This document shows positions 16,445 to 23,009 of a stretch of DNA of 40,156 nt, piece by piece (the stretch's first letter is position 1; each line of letters begins with the position of its first letter). A program made the translations under genes and the position numbers. Source of the DNA: JBKQHQ01 sp052148715 (GTDB taxonomy: Bacteria; Pseudomonadota; Alphaproteobacteria; Rhizobiales; Xanthobacteraceae). The DNA lies in contig JBKQHQ010000212.1 in NCBI GenBank assembly GCA_052148715.1, forward strand, positions 1 through 40,156, given 5' to 3'. Under the pieces are notes generated by a model. The model ran no database searches, was not told the DNA's origin, and saw nothing but the letters and a program-made list of their open reading frames with translations.

Positions 16445-17977
16445 TCACGGCGCCGCCTCGTAGGGTGCGAGCGTCTCGAAGCGGGCGCTGGAGCGGTCGA
16501 ATTTCAGGCGCACGGCGCCCCTCTCGCCGGTGCCTTCGAACTTCACCTTGGCGATGCGGATCCACGCCTCGTCCACGGCCTCGTCGGGGCGGTGGATGAT
16601 CACGAAGTGATCCGCCTTGTTGTACCAATGCGCGGAGCCGTCGGCGTCGTAGGGCGTGGGAGCGCGCGCGGTGCCGTCGCGCCCCACCTCCTTGGTGGGG
16701 TGGATCAGCACGATCACCATCACGCCGTGCCCGTGGCGGAAGCGGTTGAGCATGCGGATGGCGCGGCCGGTGTGGTCGGTCTGGCTCTCGCGCGGCCGCC
16801 GCGATTGCTCGATCTCGTTCCAGGGATCGAGCACCAGGATGCGGATGCCGTCGCGCAGCACCGCGTCGGTCGCCCGATCGAGGATCCAATCGAGGTAGGC
16901 TTCCTCCTCGGACCCGCCGCTAGGATCGGCGGCGATGAACAAAAACCGGTCGTTGATCCAGGCGTCGGCCTGGGCGATGGCGGCGGCCCCCTGCTCGCGC
17001 GGGTCGCCGCGCAGATAGAGGCGGCGCAGCTTGTCGCGCAGGAACGGCACCGTCGGCTCCTCGGGCCCAAAGATCGCCGCGCGCCAGCCGTAGCGCTCGC
17101 AGAGATTCACCACGAGGTTCGTGGCGAACGCGCTCTTGCCGTGGCCGGGAATTCCCAGGACGAACATCAGCTCGCCGAGGAACGGTTTCAGATGCGCGTC
17201 GAGCGTGGCCCAGCCGGTGCGGCAGGTGGTGATCTCGCGCGCCTGCGGGAATTCGCCGAGCCGATAGAGCCCGCTCACCGGATAGGGCTGCGCGCCGTTG
17301 AGGACGTTGGCGACCGCCTCGGGCCCGTGCCGCATGCGCACCTCGTTGAGGTCCTTGCAGCCGGGCGGATAGGTCACGAACAGACAGCGCGAGGCCGACA
17401 GGCGCCGGACCAGTTCGGCGGCAAGGCGTTTGCCGGGCAGGTCGTCGTCGACCGCGATCACGAACCGCTTGACGGCCCTCAGCCGCTCGCGGTTGTTCCA
17501 GATGAACTCGAACTTGCCGGTCGCTTCGCCCTCGAAGTCGATCGGGTCGAGATCATCCGCCTCGCGTCCCTTCGGCACCGCGGGCGCGCCGTCGGGCACC
17601 GAGACCGTGAACGGGAAGCCGCAGTCGACCGCAGTGAGAAAATCAGGCTCGCCCTCGACGATCGTGAGCGGGTAGTGCCCTTGCGCCAGCGCCGGATCGT
17701 CCAAAATATCGGCGTTGAGGAAGGTGCGCGTGCCCCCTTCCCGCTGCCAGGTCTTGCGCGGCACCCACGGCAATTGCCGGTACTTTTCAGCGACCACGGC
17801 GCCGCGATCGAGAAACGGAAACGCAATGATGGTGCCGTCGGCGTCGGGCACGACCTCGGTCTTGTCGCCGCTCCTCACCCGCCTACCGGTATAGATCCCG
17901 AACCGCGCGACCGTCTCGGCGGAGATCCCGCGCGCCTCGAAGGCTTCGATGGCGCGCTCGCTCAAAGCGTTGCTCAT
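16445..17977 (-). CDS. Toprim-helicase (T7 gp4/Twinkle-like) without zinc domain
   Basis: The 510-aa protein has a Toprim domain at about residues 100-210 (LTIVEGEPDFL with Glu108 and Glu110, VIAVDDD with Asp177-179). A RecA-like helicase domain follows at about 245-500, with Walker A GIPGHGKS (275-282), Walker B LVLDPWNE (381-388) and an H3-like IHPTK (426-430). This is the layout of phage primase-helicases minus their N-terminal zinc ribbon. The zinc ribbon is encoded by the preceding overlapping ORF in another frame. The ATG has a strong AAGGAGG eight bases upstream. It should unwind DNA and, with the zinc ribbon, prime replication. Confidence 0.87.
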   Translation of the reverse strand: MSNALSERAIEAFEARGISAETVARFGIYTGRRVRSGDKTEVVPDADGTIIAFPFLDRGAVVAEKYRQLPWVPRKTWQREGGTRTFLNADILDDPALAQGHYPLTIVEGEPDFLTAVDCGFPFTVSVPDGAPAVPKGREADDLDPIDFEGEATGKFEFIWNNRERLRAVKRFVIAVDDDLPGKRLAAELVRRLSASRCLFVTYPPGCKDLNEVRMRHGPEAVANVLNGAQPYPVSGLYRLGEFPQAREITTCRTGWATLDAHLKPFLGELMFVLGIPGHGKSAFATNLVVNLCERYGWRAAIFGPEEPTVPFLRDKLRRLYLRGDPREQGAAAIAQADAWINDRFLFIAADPSGGSEEEAYLDWILDRATDAVLRDGIRILVLDPWNEIEQSRRPRESQTDHTGRAIRMLNRFRHGHGVMVIVLIHPTKEVGRDGTARAPTPYDADGSAHWYNKADHFVIIHRPDEAVDEAWIRIAKVKFEGTGERGAVRLKFDRSSARFETLAPYEAAP

Positions 17978-18173
17978 AGAACTCCCCTCCTTGCCAACCG
18001 CAGTGGTGGCATTTGAACCGCACGCCCGCGTTGTCGATCAGCACCGACAAGCAGCGCGCGCGCTTCTTCTTGCGTTGATGCGAGCACTGCGGGCAGGTCG
18101 TGGTGAATTTGCCGCCGACGCCGAACCGCGCCGCGATGCGGTGCTCGTGCAGGATTTGCTCGGCCGATTTCAT
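17883..18173 (-). CDS. Primase-type zinc-ribbon protein overlapping the helicase gene
   Basis: The 96-aa ORF starts as ATGA over the stop of the replication-initiator gene. It holds a four-Cys zinc ribbon, CPQC (Cys27, Cys30) and CHHC (Cys55, Cys58), separated by a KKKRARCLSV strand, as in the N-terminus of phage primases. The useful part ends near residue 63 (GWQGGE); the last 33 residues overlap the start of the Toprim-helicase in a different frame and look unconstrained. A +1 shift near the shared AAGGAGGGG would fuse both into a standard primase-helicase, so this may be a frameshifted, a programmed-frameshift or a true two-chain arrangement. Confidence 0.7.
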   Translation of the reverse strand: MKSAEQILHEHRIAARFGVGGKFTTTCPQCSHQRKKKRARCLSVLIDNAGVRFKCHHCGWQGGEFYEQRFERARHRSLRGARDLRRDGRAVRDLYR

Positions 18174-19054
18174 AGCGCGCGGTCCCAAAGATGGTTGGGA
18201 TTGCGCGACGATCCCTTGCCGTTGGCCGTCGCTTCGGCCTTGACGCGCTCGAGCGCCAGCACTGCCGCGCGCTGTTTCTTGGCGAGCGCGGAAGAGACCG
18301 CAGAGAACCAGTTTGGCCGCAGCTGCGCCCATTCGGACAGGGCGAGCAACTCAGCTTCGAGGCTCAGATTGGGAAAGGCCTTTTTCCACTGATCGAGGTC
18401 TTGCTGAGCGAGCTTGATCACTCCGCTGACAAAGGCGTGGGACCCTTTTTGCTCAATTTTCCTACTAATTTCGGCGGCGGCGGCATTATCAACATCATCG
18501 GATTCTGGGGGAAGATCTTTAGGCTTCTTCTTCCCTCTTCCTCCTTCATCCTTCCTCTTCCCTCCTTCATCCTTCCTCTTCCCTCCTACATCCTTCCTCC
18601 TCCCTCCTTCATCATCCCTCCTCCCTCCTTCCTCCTCCATCTGCGCGGCCGGTTCCGACTTCGGCGAAACCGGACGGTCTTGAACCCCGCTCGGTTCCGT
18701 ACCGGCCTCGGACAAGCAAACCCAAGTTCGCAACTCCGGCGGAACAAAGAACCGGCGGTTCGGCTTCTTCGGCCGCTGATACTTGCGGAAGTTACGGATG
18801 GCGCCGAATTGACGCCCGTCGTGCTCGAAACGACAGATGCAGCGGGCCTGCGACAGTTCCGCCAAGATATTCTCGACGCAACCGTCCTTGGTCGGCCGCA
18901 AGCGGGCGCGCAACGTCAGCGGCTTCCATTCAAAGACGCCCTGGTCGTCTGCCTCGGTCCATAGGCCGATGAAGAAGATTTGCGCCTCGCATGAGAGGCC
19001 CATGATCGCCTCGTCGGTGAAAAATCCCGGATGAATGCTTCTGATTCGCGCCAT
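18170..19054 (-). CDS. Phage-type replication initiator/helicase-loader-like protein
   Basis: The 294-aa protein starts ARIRSIHPGFFTDEAIMGL, a signature of phage replication proteins with an N-terminal winged helix (residues 1-105, with FIGLWTEADDQGVFEWKP and RNFRKYQRPKKPNRRF). A charged linker of about 75 residues carries five heptads of the GGKRKDE type. A helical C-terminal domain (about 205-280) may contact the helicase. It is directly upstream of the zinc ribbon and helicase genes, fitting an initiator or loader. It follows the winged-helix gene by 7 bp. The role is inferred from context and resemblance. Confidence 0.72.
   Translation of the reverse strand: MARIRSIHPGFFTDEAIMGLSCEAQIFFIGLWTEADDQGVFEWKPLTLRARLRPTKDGCVENILAELSQARCICRFEHDGRQFGAIRNFRKYQRPKKPNRRFFVPPELRTWVCLSEAGTEPSGVQDRPVSPKSEPAAQMEEEGGRRDDEGGRRKDVGGKRKDEGGKRKDEGGRGKKKPKDLPPESDDVDNAAAAEISRKIEQKGSHAFVSGVIKLAQQDLDQWKKAFPNLSLEAELLALSEWAQLRPNWFSAVSSALAKKQRAAVLALERVKAEATANGKGSSRNPNHLWDRAL
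18530..18634. repeat. Five 21-bp tandem repeats inside the initiator gene
   Basis: Units of CTTCCTCTTCCCTCCTTCAT plus C repeat every 21 bases (18530, 18551, 18572, 18593, 18614) with a few substitutions. Each unit encodes one heptad on the minus strand (GGRRDDE, GGRRKDV, GGKRKDE, GGKRKDE, GGRGKKK). The reading frame is kept because the unit is a multiple of three. Confidence 0.9.
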
Positions 19055-19061
19055 GGCTGCC

Positions 19062-19493
19062 TCACTCTTCCCCGGCTTCGAGCTTGATCGAGCACTGCTT
19101 CAACCGCGTTCGCGTCGGCGTATCGAGGCGGTAGCCGCGGCCCCACACGGTGTGGATCGCAACCGCGTGCGGCTTGAGCTTCTTGCGCAGCTTGCAGGCA
19201 AGGACGTCGATGACTTTCATCTCCGCCTCGTCGCCGCCGCGGTGGTGATAGAGCGCGACCATGATCAGGTCCCGCGTCGCCAGCGGCCGCGCCACCAGCG
19301 CCCCGAGGAACCGGTTCTCCTGCGCCGTGAGCCCCCATTCGAGCGGCGCCAGAAATCCGCAGGTCAGCGCGTCCTGCAGATACGCCGCCTGCTCGCGCAG
19401 CCGCGCGTTCTCATTCTCGAGCGCACGCAGATAGCGGGTGTCGACCCGCGTGACCGGCGCCACGCTCGCGTGCTGGGCTTGCTGTTCTTTCAC
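19062..19493 (-). CDS. Winged-helix (OmpR/CtrA-type DNA-binding) protein
   Basis: From a GTG with GGAG nine bases upstream the product is 143 aa. A short coiled coil (LRALENENARLREQAAYLQ) precedes a winged-helix domain at about residues 50-135 with LTAQENRFLGALV, KVIDVLACKLRKKL and TVWGRGYRL, the classic OmpR/PhoB effector-domain pattern. There is no receiver domain. It resembles orphan DNA-binding domains in alphaproteobacterial prophages. The frame is open to 19670 but that extension is made of dispersed repeat sequence, so I reject it. It likely regulates the phage operon or host genes. Confidence 0.75.
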   Translation of the reverse strand: MKEQQAQHASVAPVTRVDTRYLRALENENARLREQAAYLQDALTCGFLAPLEWGLTAQENRFLGALVARPLATRDLIMVALYHHRGGDEAEMKVIDVLACKLRKKLKPHAVAIHTVWGRGYRLDTPTRTRLKQCSIKLEAGEE

Positions 19494-19905
19494 GACTGAT
19501 GTCTCCGGTTTCGGGTTTCGCGGCGGCTCCCGGCATAGAGTGCCAGTCTCTTCACCTCCCCCCAGGGCAATCGCCTGTGGGTTGCGCAATGAATCTTCAC
19601 CTCCCCCCTCGTGGGGGAGGTCGATCGCAGCGAAATTGCGCTGCGATCGGGAGAGGGGGTTTCTTCGCAAAGATCTTTTTTCAAAATCCTATTTGTCTGC
19701 GCCGATTCAGGTCGATAGCTGCTCAAACTAAAGAAGGCTGACCAAGTGGGAGCTTTTCCAAGAGACCCCCTCTCCCGGCAATGCAGGCAAGCCTGCATTG
19801 CCGACCTCCCCCACGAGGGGGGAGGTGACGATTCCTCCGCGATCAACATGCGATCGCCCTGCCTCGTGGGGGAGATGAAGAGGCAATGCTGATTAGTTTC
19901 GAAGC
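19494..19905. repeat. Cluster of modular GGGGGAGGT palindromic repeats
   Basis: Two full copies lie in inverted orientation. Copy 1 (19591-19675): stem ACCTCCCCC/GGGGGAGGT (19599-19621), then core palindrome CGATCGCAGCG/CGCTGCGATCG (19622-19649), then GGGAGAGGGGGT. Copy 2 (19752-19835): ACCCCCTCTCCC, core GGCAATGCAGGC/GCCTGCATTGCC (19777-19802), then the stem (19804-19826). Partial copies lie at 19547-19575 and 19862-19888. No gene is seen in this interval. Confidence 0.85.
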
Positions 19906-20547
19906 TCACGGCGCCCTCCGCTTGGCGCGCGGGCGCGGCGCGAAGATGTAGGCCGCGCGCATGTGGGCGGCGCAGTAAGGCGTCCGCGCGCTCAGGTCGG
20001 CGCCGGGCTCGCCGCAATAGCGCGGATCGGCGAGACCGGCCGGCTCGAGCGGCCAGCGGCAGCTGACATTTGTCAGGTCGAGAATGCTGCAGCCGGGCGG
20101 CGCCGACGGGCGCGGTGCCGCGCCCGCAACCGCGGGCACCGCCCTGCCGGGCTTGTTTGCTCCGGCAGCACCTGCGGCGACGGGAGGCATGCGTCGGGAT
20201 GAACGCACGAGCGGGGTCGCAGGAGAGTTGTTGTTTGGCGCACCGCGTTGTCGGCGCGCCGGTCTGTACACCGACCGCAGGAGCGGCTTCGCCGGACCCC
20301 ACGCCAGTGAAACGGTACCGGCGCACTCCGGCACCGGCGCGACGGCCTCGGCCGGCCGGAAGCGCTCGGCCTCGCGCCAGGGTTTGCGGCGGGGGCGGCG
20401 CGTCAGGCCGAGCCGGTGCGCCTTGCCGATGACGCTGCCGCGCCCGATGCCAAACGCATGGGCGATCACGGACGCGGTGAGCCCGGCCGCCCAGGCCTCG
20501 CGCAGGTCCTGCACCCGCTGCTGCGTCCATTCGAACGTGCCGCCCAT
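19906..20547 (-). CDS. GcrA-family regulator encoded in the phage-like island
   Basis: The 213-aa protein has the GcrA N-terminal DNA-binding domain (FEWTQQRVQDLREAWAAGLTASVIAHAFG then GRGSVIGKAHRLGL, shown here as segments over residues 5-48). Its C-terminal end has the GcrA signature CRWPLEP with RYCGEP and TPYCAAHMRAAY (residues 163-200), used to bind sigma-70 domain 2. The middle 110 residues are Pro/Ala/Arg-rich. GcrA activates promoters carrying CcrM-methylated GANTC sites. Here it is the second gene of the leftward early operon, 3 bp after the cro-like gene, so it is a mobile-element copy, not the chromosomal cell-cycle gene. Confidence 0.85.
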   Translation of the reverse strand: MGGTFEWTQQRVQDLREAWAAGLTASVIAHAFGIGRGSVIGKAHRLGLTRRPRRKPWREAERFRPAEAVAPVPECAGTVSLAWGPAKPLLRSVYRPARRQRGAPNNNSPATPLVRSSRRMPPVAAGAAGANKPGRAVPAVAGAAPRPSAPPGCSILDLTNVSCRWPLEPAGLADPRYCGEPGADLSARTPYCAAHMRAAYIFAPRPRAKRRAP

Positions 20548-20550
20548 CGC

Positions 20551-20835
20551 TCACCTGCTGCGGTTTTGTCGGGACGGCCGAGCGGGCACACGGTGCGGGG
20601 CCCGCCGTATCCGCGCGCTCCCATGGAATCGGCGGGAATGCAGCCGCGCCAGGCATTCGAGGGTCACCCCGGCGATCCCGCGCGACTGGGCGGCCTCGAC
20701 GATCTCCTCCCAGTAGCGGCCATGGATCGCGCCGGCGCGCTTCATCTCGCTCGCGGTCGACTGGCCGCGGCCGATCACTCTTCCGAAGGCGGCGGTGCCG
20801 CCGAAGGCATCGATAATCTCGGGAACGGAATGCAT
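20551..20835 (-). CDS. Cro/YdaS-like helix-turn-helix regulator
   Basis: The ATG at 20835 gives 94 aa. Residues 5-60 (PEIIDAFGGTAAFGRVIG through SEMKRAGAIHGRYWEEIVE) form the short helix-turn-helix seen in Cro/YdaS-like and carph-isopro-type phage proteins. The C-terminus is Arg-rich and may be disordered. It is divergent from an S24 repressor gene with operators between, the arrangement of a lambda-type cro. It should act as the early regulator that opposes the repressor. Confidence 0.78.
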   Translation of the reverse strand: MHSVPEIIDAFGGTAAFGRVIGRGQSTASEMKRAGAIHGRYWEEIVEAAQSRGIAGVTLECLARLHSRRFHGSARIRRAPHRVPARPSRQNRSR

Positions 20836-20871
20836 GACGATCTCGCTTCTGCGTTGCTGGTCCGCTCTATT

Positions 20872-20936
20872 TACATACATTCTGTACACGTTGTCAACAG
20901 TACTTGTGTAAATAAATGCGCTACAGGATTCCTGTA
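20872..20936. promoter_or_regulatory. Three TACA-N7-TGTA operators between cro-like and repressor genes
   Basis: Three 15-bp sites fit one pattern: TACATACATTCTGTA (20872-20886), AACAGTACTTGTGTA (20896-20910) and TACAGGATTCCTGTA (20922-20936), the last a perfect palindrome overlapping the repressor ATG. Centres are 24 and 26 bp apart. On the minus strand a TTGACA box (20892-20897) lies in the gap before site 2 and could drive the cro-like gene. The layout is that of a lambda-type operator region. Repressor binding is inferred. Confidence 0.72.
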
Positions 20937-21598
20937 TGACGAACAGCAACGAACGACTGCGCCAAGCCCGCGAACGCGCCGGCTTCGTTTCAGCCCGCTC
21001 GGCGGCGATCCGCTTCGGCTGGATCCCGTCGACCTATGCCTCGCACGAGAACGGGCAGACCCCGGTGCCGATGCGGGACGCGCCGAAATATGCGCGCGCC
21101 TTCAAGGTCTCGGCCGCCTGGCTGTTGACCGGCGAGGGCCCGCTGAAGGCGCGCAATATCGTCAAGGTGATCGGGCTGATCGGCGCCGGCGCCGAGATCA
21201 CGCCGGAGGCTGAGCAGGTGCCGCCCGAAGGGCTCGCCGAGGTCGAGGTGCCCTTCCCGGTGCCGGAGGACGCCATCGCCTTCGAGGTGCAGGGCGAGAG
21301 CATGTATCCGCGCTACGACCCCGGCGACATCGTCCTTTGCCGCAACCACGAGCGCGACCCGGCCGACCTGATCGGTCACGAGGCCGCCGTGCGCACCACC
21401 GCCGGCCACCGCTACCTGAAGCGGCTGCGGCGCGGGGCGCGCAAGGGCGTCTTCGACCTGGAAAGCTTCAACGCCGAGCTCATTCGCGGCGTCCGCATCG
21501 CCTGGGCGAGCGAGGTGCATTCGGTGGTCCGCGCCGGCCAGTGGCGCGCGCTGAGCGACGCCGGCAAGCGGCGACTGCTGGGCGGCACGCCGGCGTAA
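20936..21598 (+). CDS. CI-type repressor with S24 (LexA-like) peptidase domain
   Basis: The 220-aa protein has an N-terminal XRE-type helix-turn-helix (residues 6-65, RLRQARERAGFVSARSAAIRF, STYASHENG). A C-terminal S24 domain follows with Ser122 in GESMYP and Lys162 in RYLKRL, the Ser-Lys pair for self-cleavage. A clear Ala-Gly cleavage site in the hinge is not obvious; GLIGAGAEI at 80-88 is a strand often seen in this subgroup. It is divergent from the cro-like gene and its ATG overlaps an operator, so it should repress both itself and the leftward operon. Confidence 0.87.
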   Translation: MTNSNERLRQARERAGFVSARSAAIRFGWIPSTYASHENGQTPVPMRDAPKYARAFKVSAAWLLTGEGPLKARNIVKVIGLIGAGAEITPEAEQVPPEGLAEVEVPFPVPEDAIAFEVQGESMYPRYDPGDIVLCRNHERDPADLIGHEAAVRTTAGHRYLKRLRRGARKGVFDLESFNAELIRGVRIAWASEVHSVVRAGQWRALSDAGKRRLLGGTPA

Positions 21599-21820
21599 GA
21601 CTTTGTCGCAGGGCTGCTATGTCGGGCGCTGAACAGACGGCGCCGCCGTGCTTTGCTATCTTGGATAGGCACGGGTGCTTCGCCCGCAGCGGCAATTTGA
21701 CTCGATCGCAATGATTCGCTTGGCCGCTTTTTTGCCAATTTGTGAGCCGAATTCGGGAGGCGGTTTCGCGCTGCATTTGCCAGCGCGCGCGGCCTTCCGG
21801 GTCATCGAGCGAGGGACACC

Positions 21821-21991
21821 ATGACGCAGGCCGAGGAGTTTCTTGATATCGCCGCGCGTTGCCGGCGGCTCGCCCCGACGTGCCGCGACGCCGAGCTAGC
21901 CGCCGAGCTCACGGAGATTGCCGACGAGTTGGCCGCGCGGGCCAACGAAATGGGCCAGGAACGGCGTATCACGAGCGAAGCCGCGGAATAA
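21821..21991 (+). CDS. Small 56-aa CRRLA-type protein
   Basis: An ATG after GAGGGA opens a 56-codon frame: MTQAEEFLDIAARCRRLAP, a helix, then AAELTEIADELAARANEMG. The FLDIAARCRRLA and LxxIADELAARA motifs match the C-terminal part of the 125-aa protein encoded 130 bp downstream (FLEIAAHCRRLA and LIALADELTARA). Small helical proteins of this type are common in Bradyrhizobium-like genomes. The repeated motif in two adjacent genes strongly supports that it is coding. Function unknown. Confidence 0.65.
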   Translation: MTQAEEFLDIAARCRRLAPTCRDAELAAELTEIADELAARANEMGQERRITSEAAE

Positions 21992-22116
21992 GCGCCTCGG
22001 GGCCGCGCGCAGCGGCACCCCTACCTAAACACCTAAACGGGTATTGTGTTGCACCCACAATTATGGCGGCGTAGCATTACTGGCCGGACTGCCAATCCCG
22101 ACCCCCGTTTTCGTCC

Positions 22117-22494
22117 ATGTCGATCCATCGCCTGCTGCAGAATCAGGCCTTCGACCGCGAGCTTGCCCATGCGACGGCGACGGCGTTCGCCGACGTCTTG
22201 CGCGAGCTGCAATTGGCCGAGCGCAACGACGCGCTGAACGATCTTGTTGCCGAGCGCGCCATCGAGGCGGCGCATCGAGGCGAGCGCGAGGCGCAGCGCA
22301 TCCGCGCGCGCGTGCTGCAATCCTTGCGCTCGGCGCGCTACGACGCCCATGACATAGCGGAGTTTCTCGAGATCGCGGCGCATTGCCGCAGGCTCGCCGC
22401 GACGCCCTTCGTCGACGACCTCGCCGATGAACTCATCGCACTCGCCGACGAGCTGACCGCCCGCGCCGGCGACCTGCAGAAGGCCCCGGCCTGA
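22117..22494 (+). CDS. 125-aa helical protein sharing the CRRLA motif
   Basis: The protein is all-helical. Residues 1-75 (ELAHATATAFADVLRELQLAERNDA and following) form one segment of unknown type. Residues 76-120 repeat the pattern of the 56-aa protein just upstream (AEFLEIAAHCRRLAATP and DLADELIALADELTARAG). This looks like a fusion or duplication of the small CRRLA unit onto another helical domain. No known function; both genes belong to the rightward arm of the phage-like island. Confidence 0.6.
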   Translation: MSIHRLLQNQAFDRELAHATATAFADVLRELQLAERNDALNDLVAERAIEAAHRGEREAQRIRARVLQSLRSARYDAHDIAEFLEIAAHCRRLAATPFVDDLADELIALADELTARAGDLQKAPA

Positions 22495-22501
22495 CGTTAT
22501 T

Positions 22502-22542
22502 GACACACGGTCTGTTGACACATGTTCTGTATATGATAGAGT
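22502..22542 (+). promoter_or_regulatory. Promoter with two tandem operator-like 15-mers
   Basis: GACACACGGTCTGTT (22502-22516) and GACACATGTTCTGTA (22517-22531) are adjacent direct repeats (12 of 15 identical). Both fit the xACA-N7-TGTx form of the repressor operators, and the second shares TTCTGTA with the site at 20872. A TTGACA box (22515-22520) and TAGAGT (22537-22542, 16 bp apart) could form the promoter of the downstream gene. Confidence 0.5.
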
Positions 22543-22569
22543 GGCGCCCGACCCACCGGGAGCCGCGCC

Positions 22570-23004
22570 ATGGCCGTCGTCCTCGCTCAGCCGCACGGGA
22601 GCAACCGCAACGCGGCGCCGGCGCGGCGGAACGGGCGCGGCTCTAGCCTTGCGCGCGCCGCCGTTTATTGGCGCGCGGCCGTGCACATCGACCTGGCGGC
22701 GGCGCGCCTCGGCTGCGCGCCGCGCGACTATTTCACCCTCTATCCGCGCCTGCGCCTGAGCATTGCGCGCCGCGCCGTCGCCGACGTGCGTGACGCGCTC
22801 GCCGGTGCCTTCCCGGCCAACGGGCTCACCGACGCCGAGGCGCTGCAGGAAGCCCGGCTGTGGCGCGCCGCCTGGACGCAACCGATCAACGAGGAAGGCA
22901 ATCGCCGCGCCGAGACATTCCGCCTGGCCGCCGCGCGGCTGCGCGGGCGCGGGATCGCGCGCGTGCGCGAGCGGGCGACCCCGATGCGGCAGGCGGCGGA
23001 GTGA
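22570..23004 (+). CDS. Hypothetical phage-island protein (144 aa)
   Basis: The basic 144-aa protein has a disordered N-terminus (residues 1-25) and a helical body with ARAAVYWRAAVHIDLAAARLG, PRDYFTLYPRLRLSIARRAV and a final Arg-rich helix. GGGAG lies just before the ATG. It follows a promoter with operator-like repeats, which suggests control by the island repressor. No family is recognised; it may bind nucleic acid given its charge. Confidence 0.55.
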   Translation: MAVVLAQPHGSNRNAAPARRNGRGSSLARAAVYWRAAVHIDLAAARLGCAPRDYFTLYPRLRLSIARRAVADVRDALAGAFPANGLTDAEALQEARLWRAAWTQPINEEGNRRAETFRLAAARLRGRGIARVRERATPMRQAAE

Positions 23005-23009
23005 CGCCG

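Noticed and set aside
16421..18016. A 531-codon open frame on the plus strand, antisense to the helicase gene
   Set aside because: It is a shadow caused by high GC codon bias; the minus strand carries Walker A, Walker B and Toprim motifs, while this frame is an Arg/Glu/Val-rich sequence without a family pattern.
18530..18634. Short tandem repeats as a possible CRISPR array
   Set aside because: Units are adjacent with no unique spacers and are in frame inside a gene.
19494..19670. Longer N-terminus for the winged-helix protein
   Set aside because: The 59 extra residues are translated repeat DNA and have no protein-like pattern.
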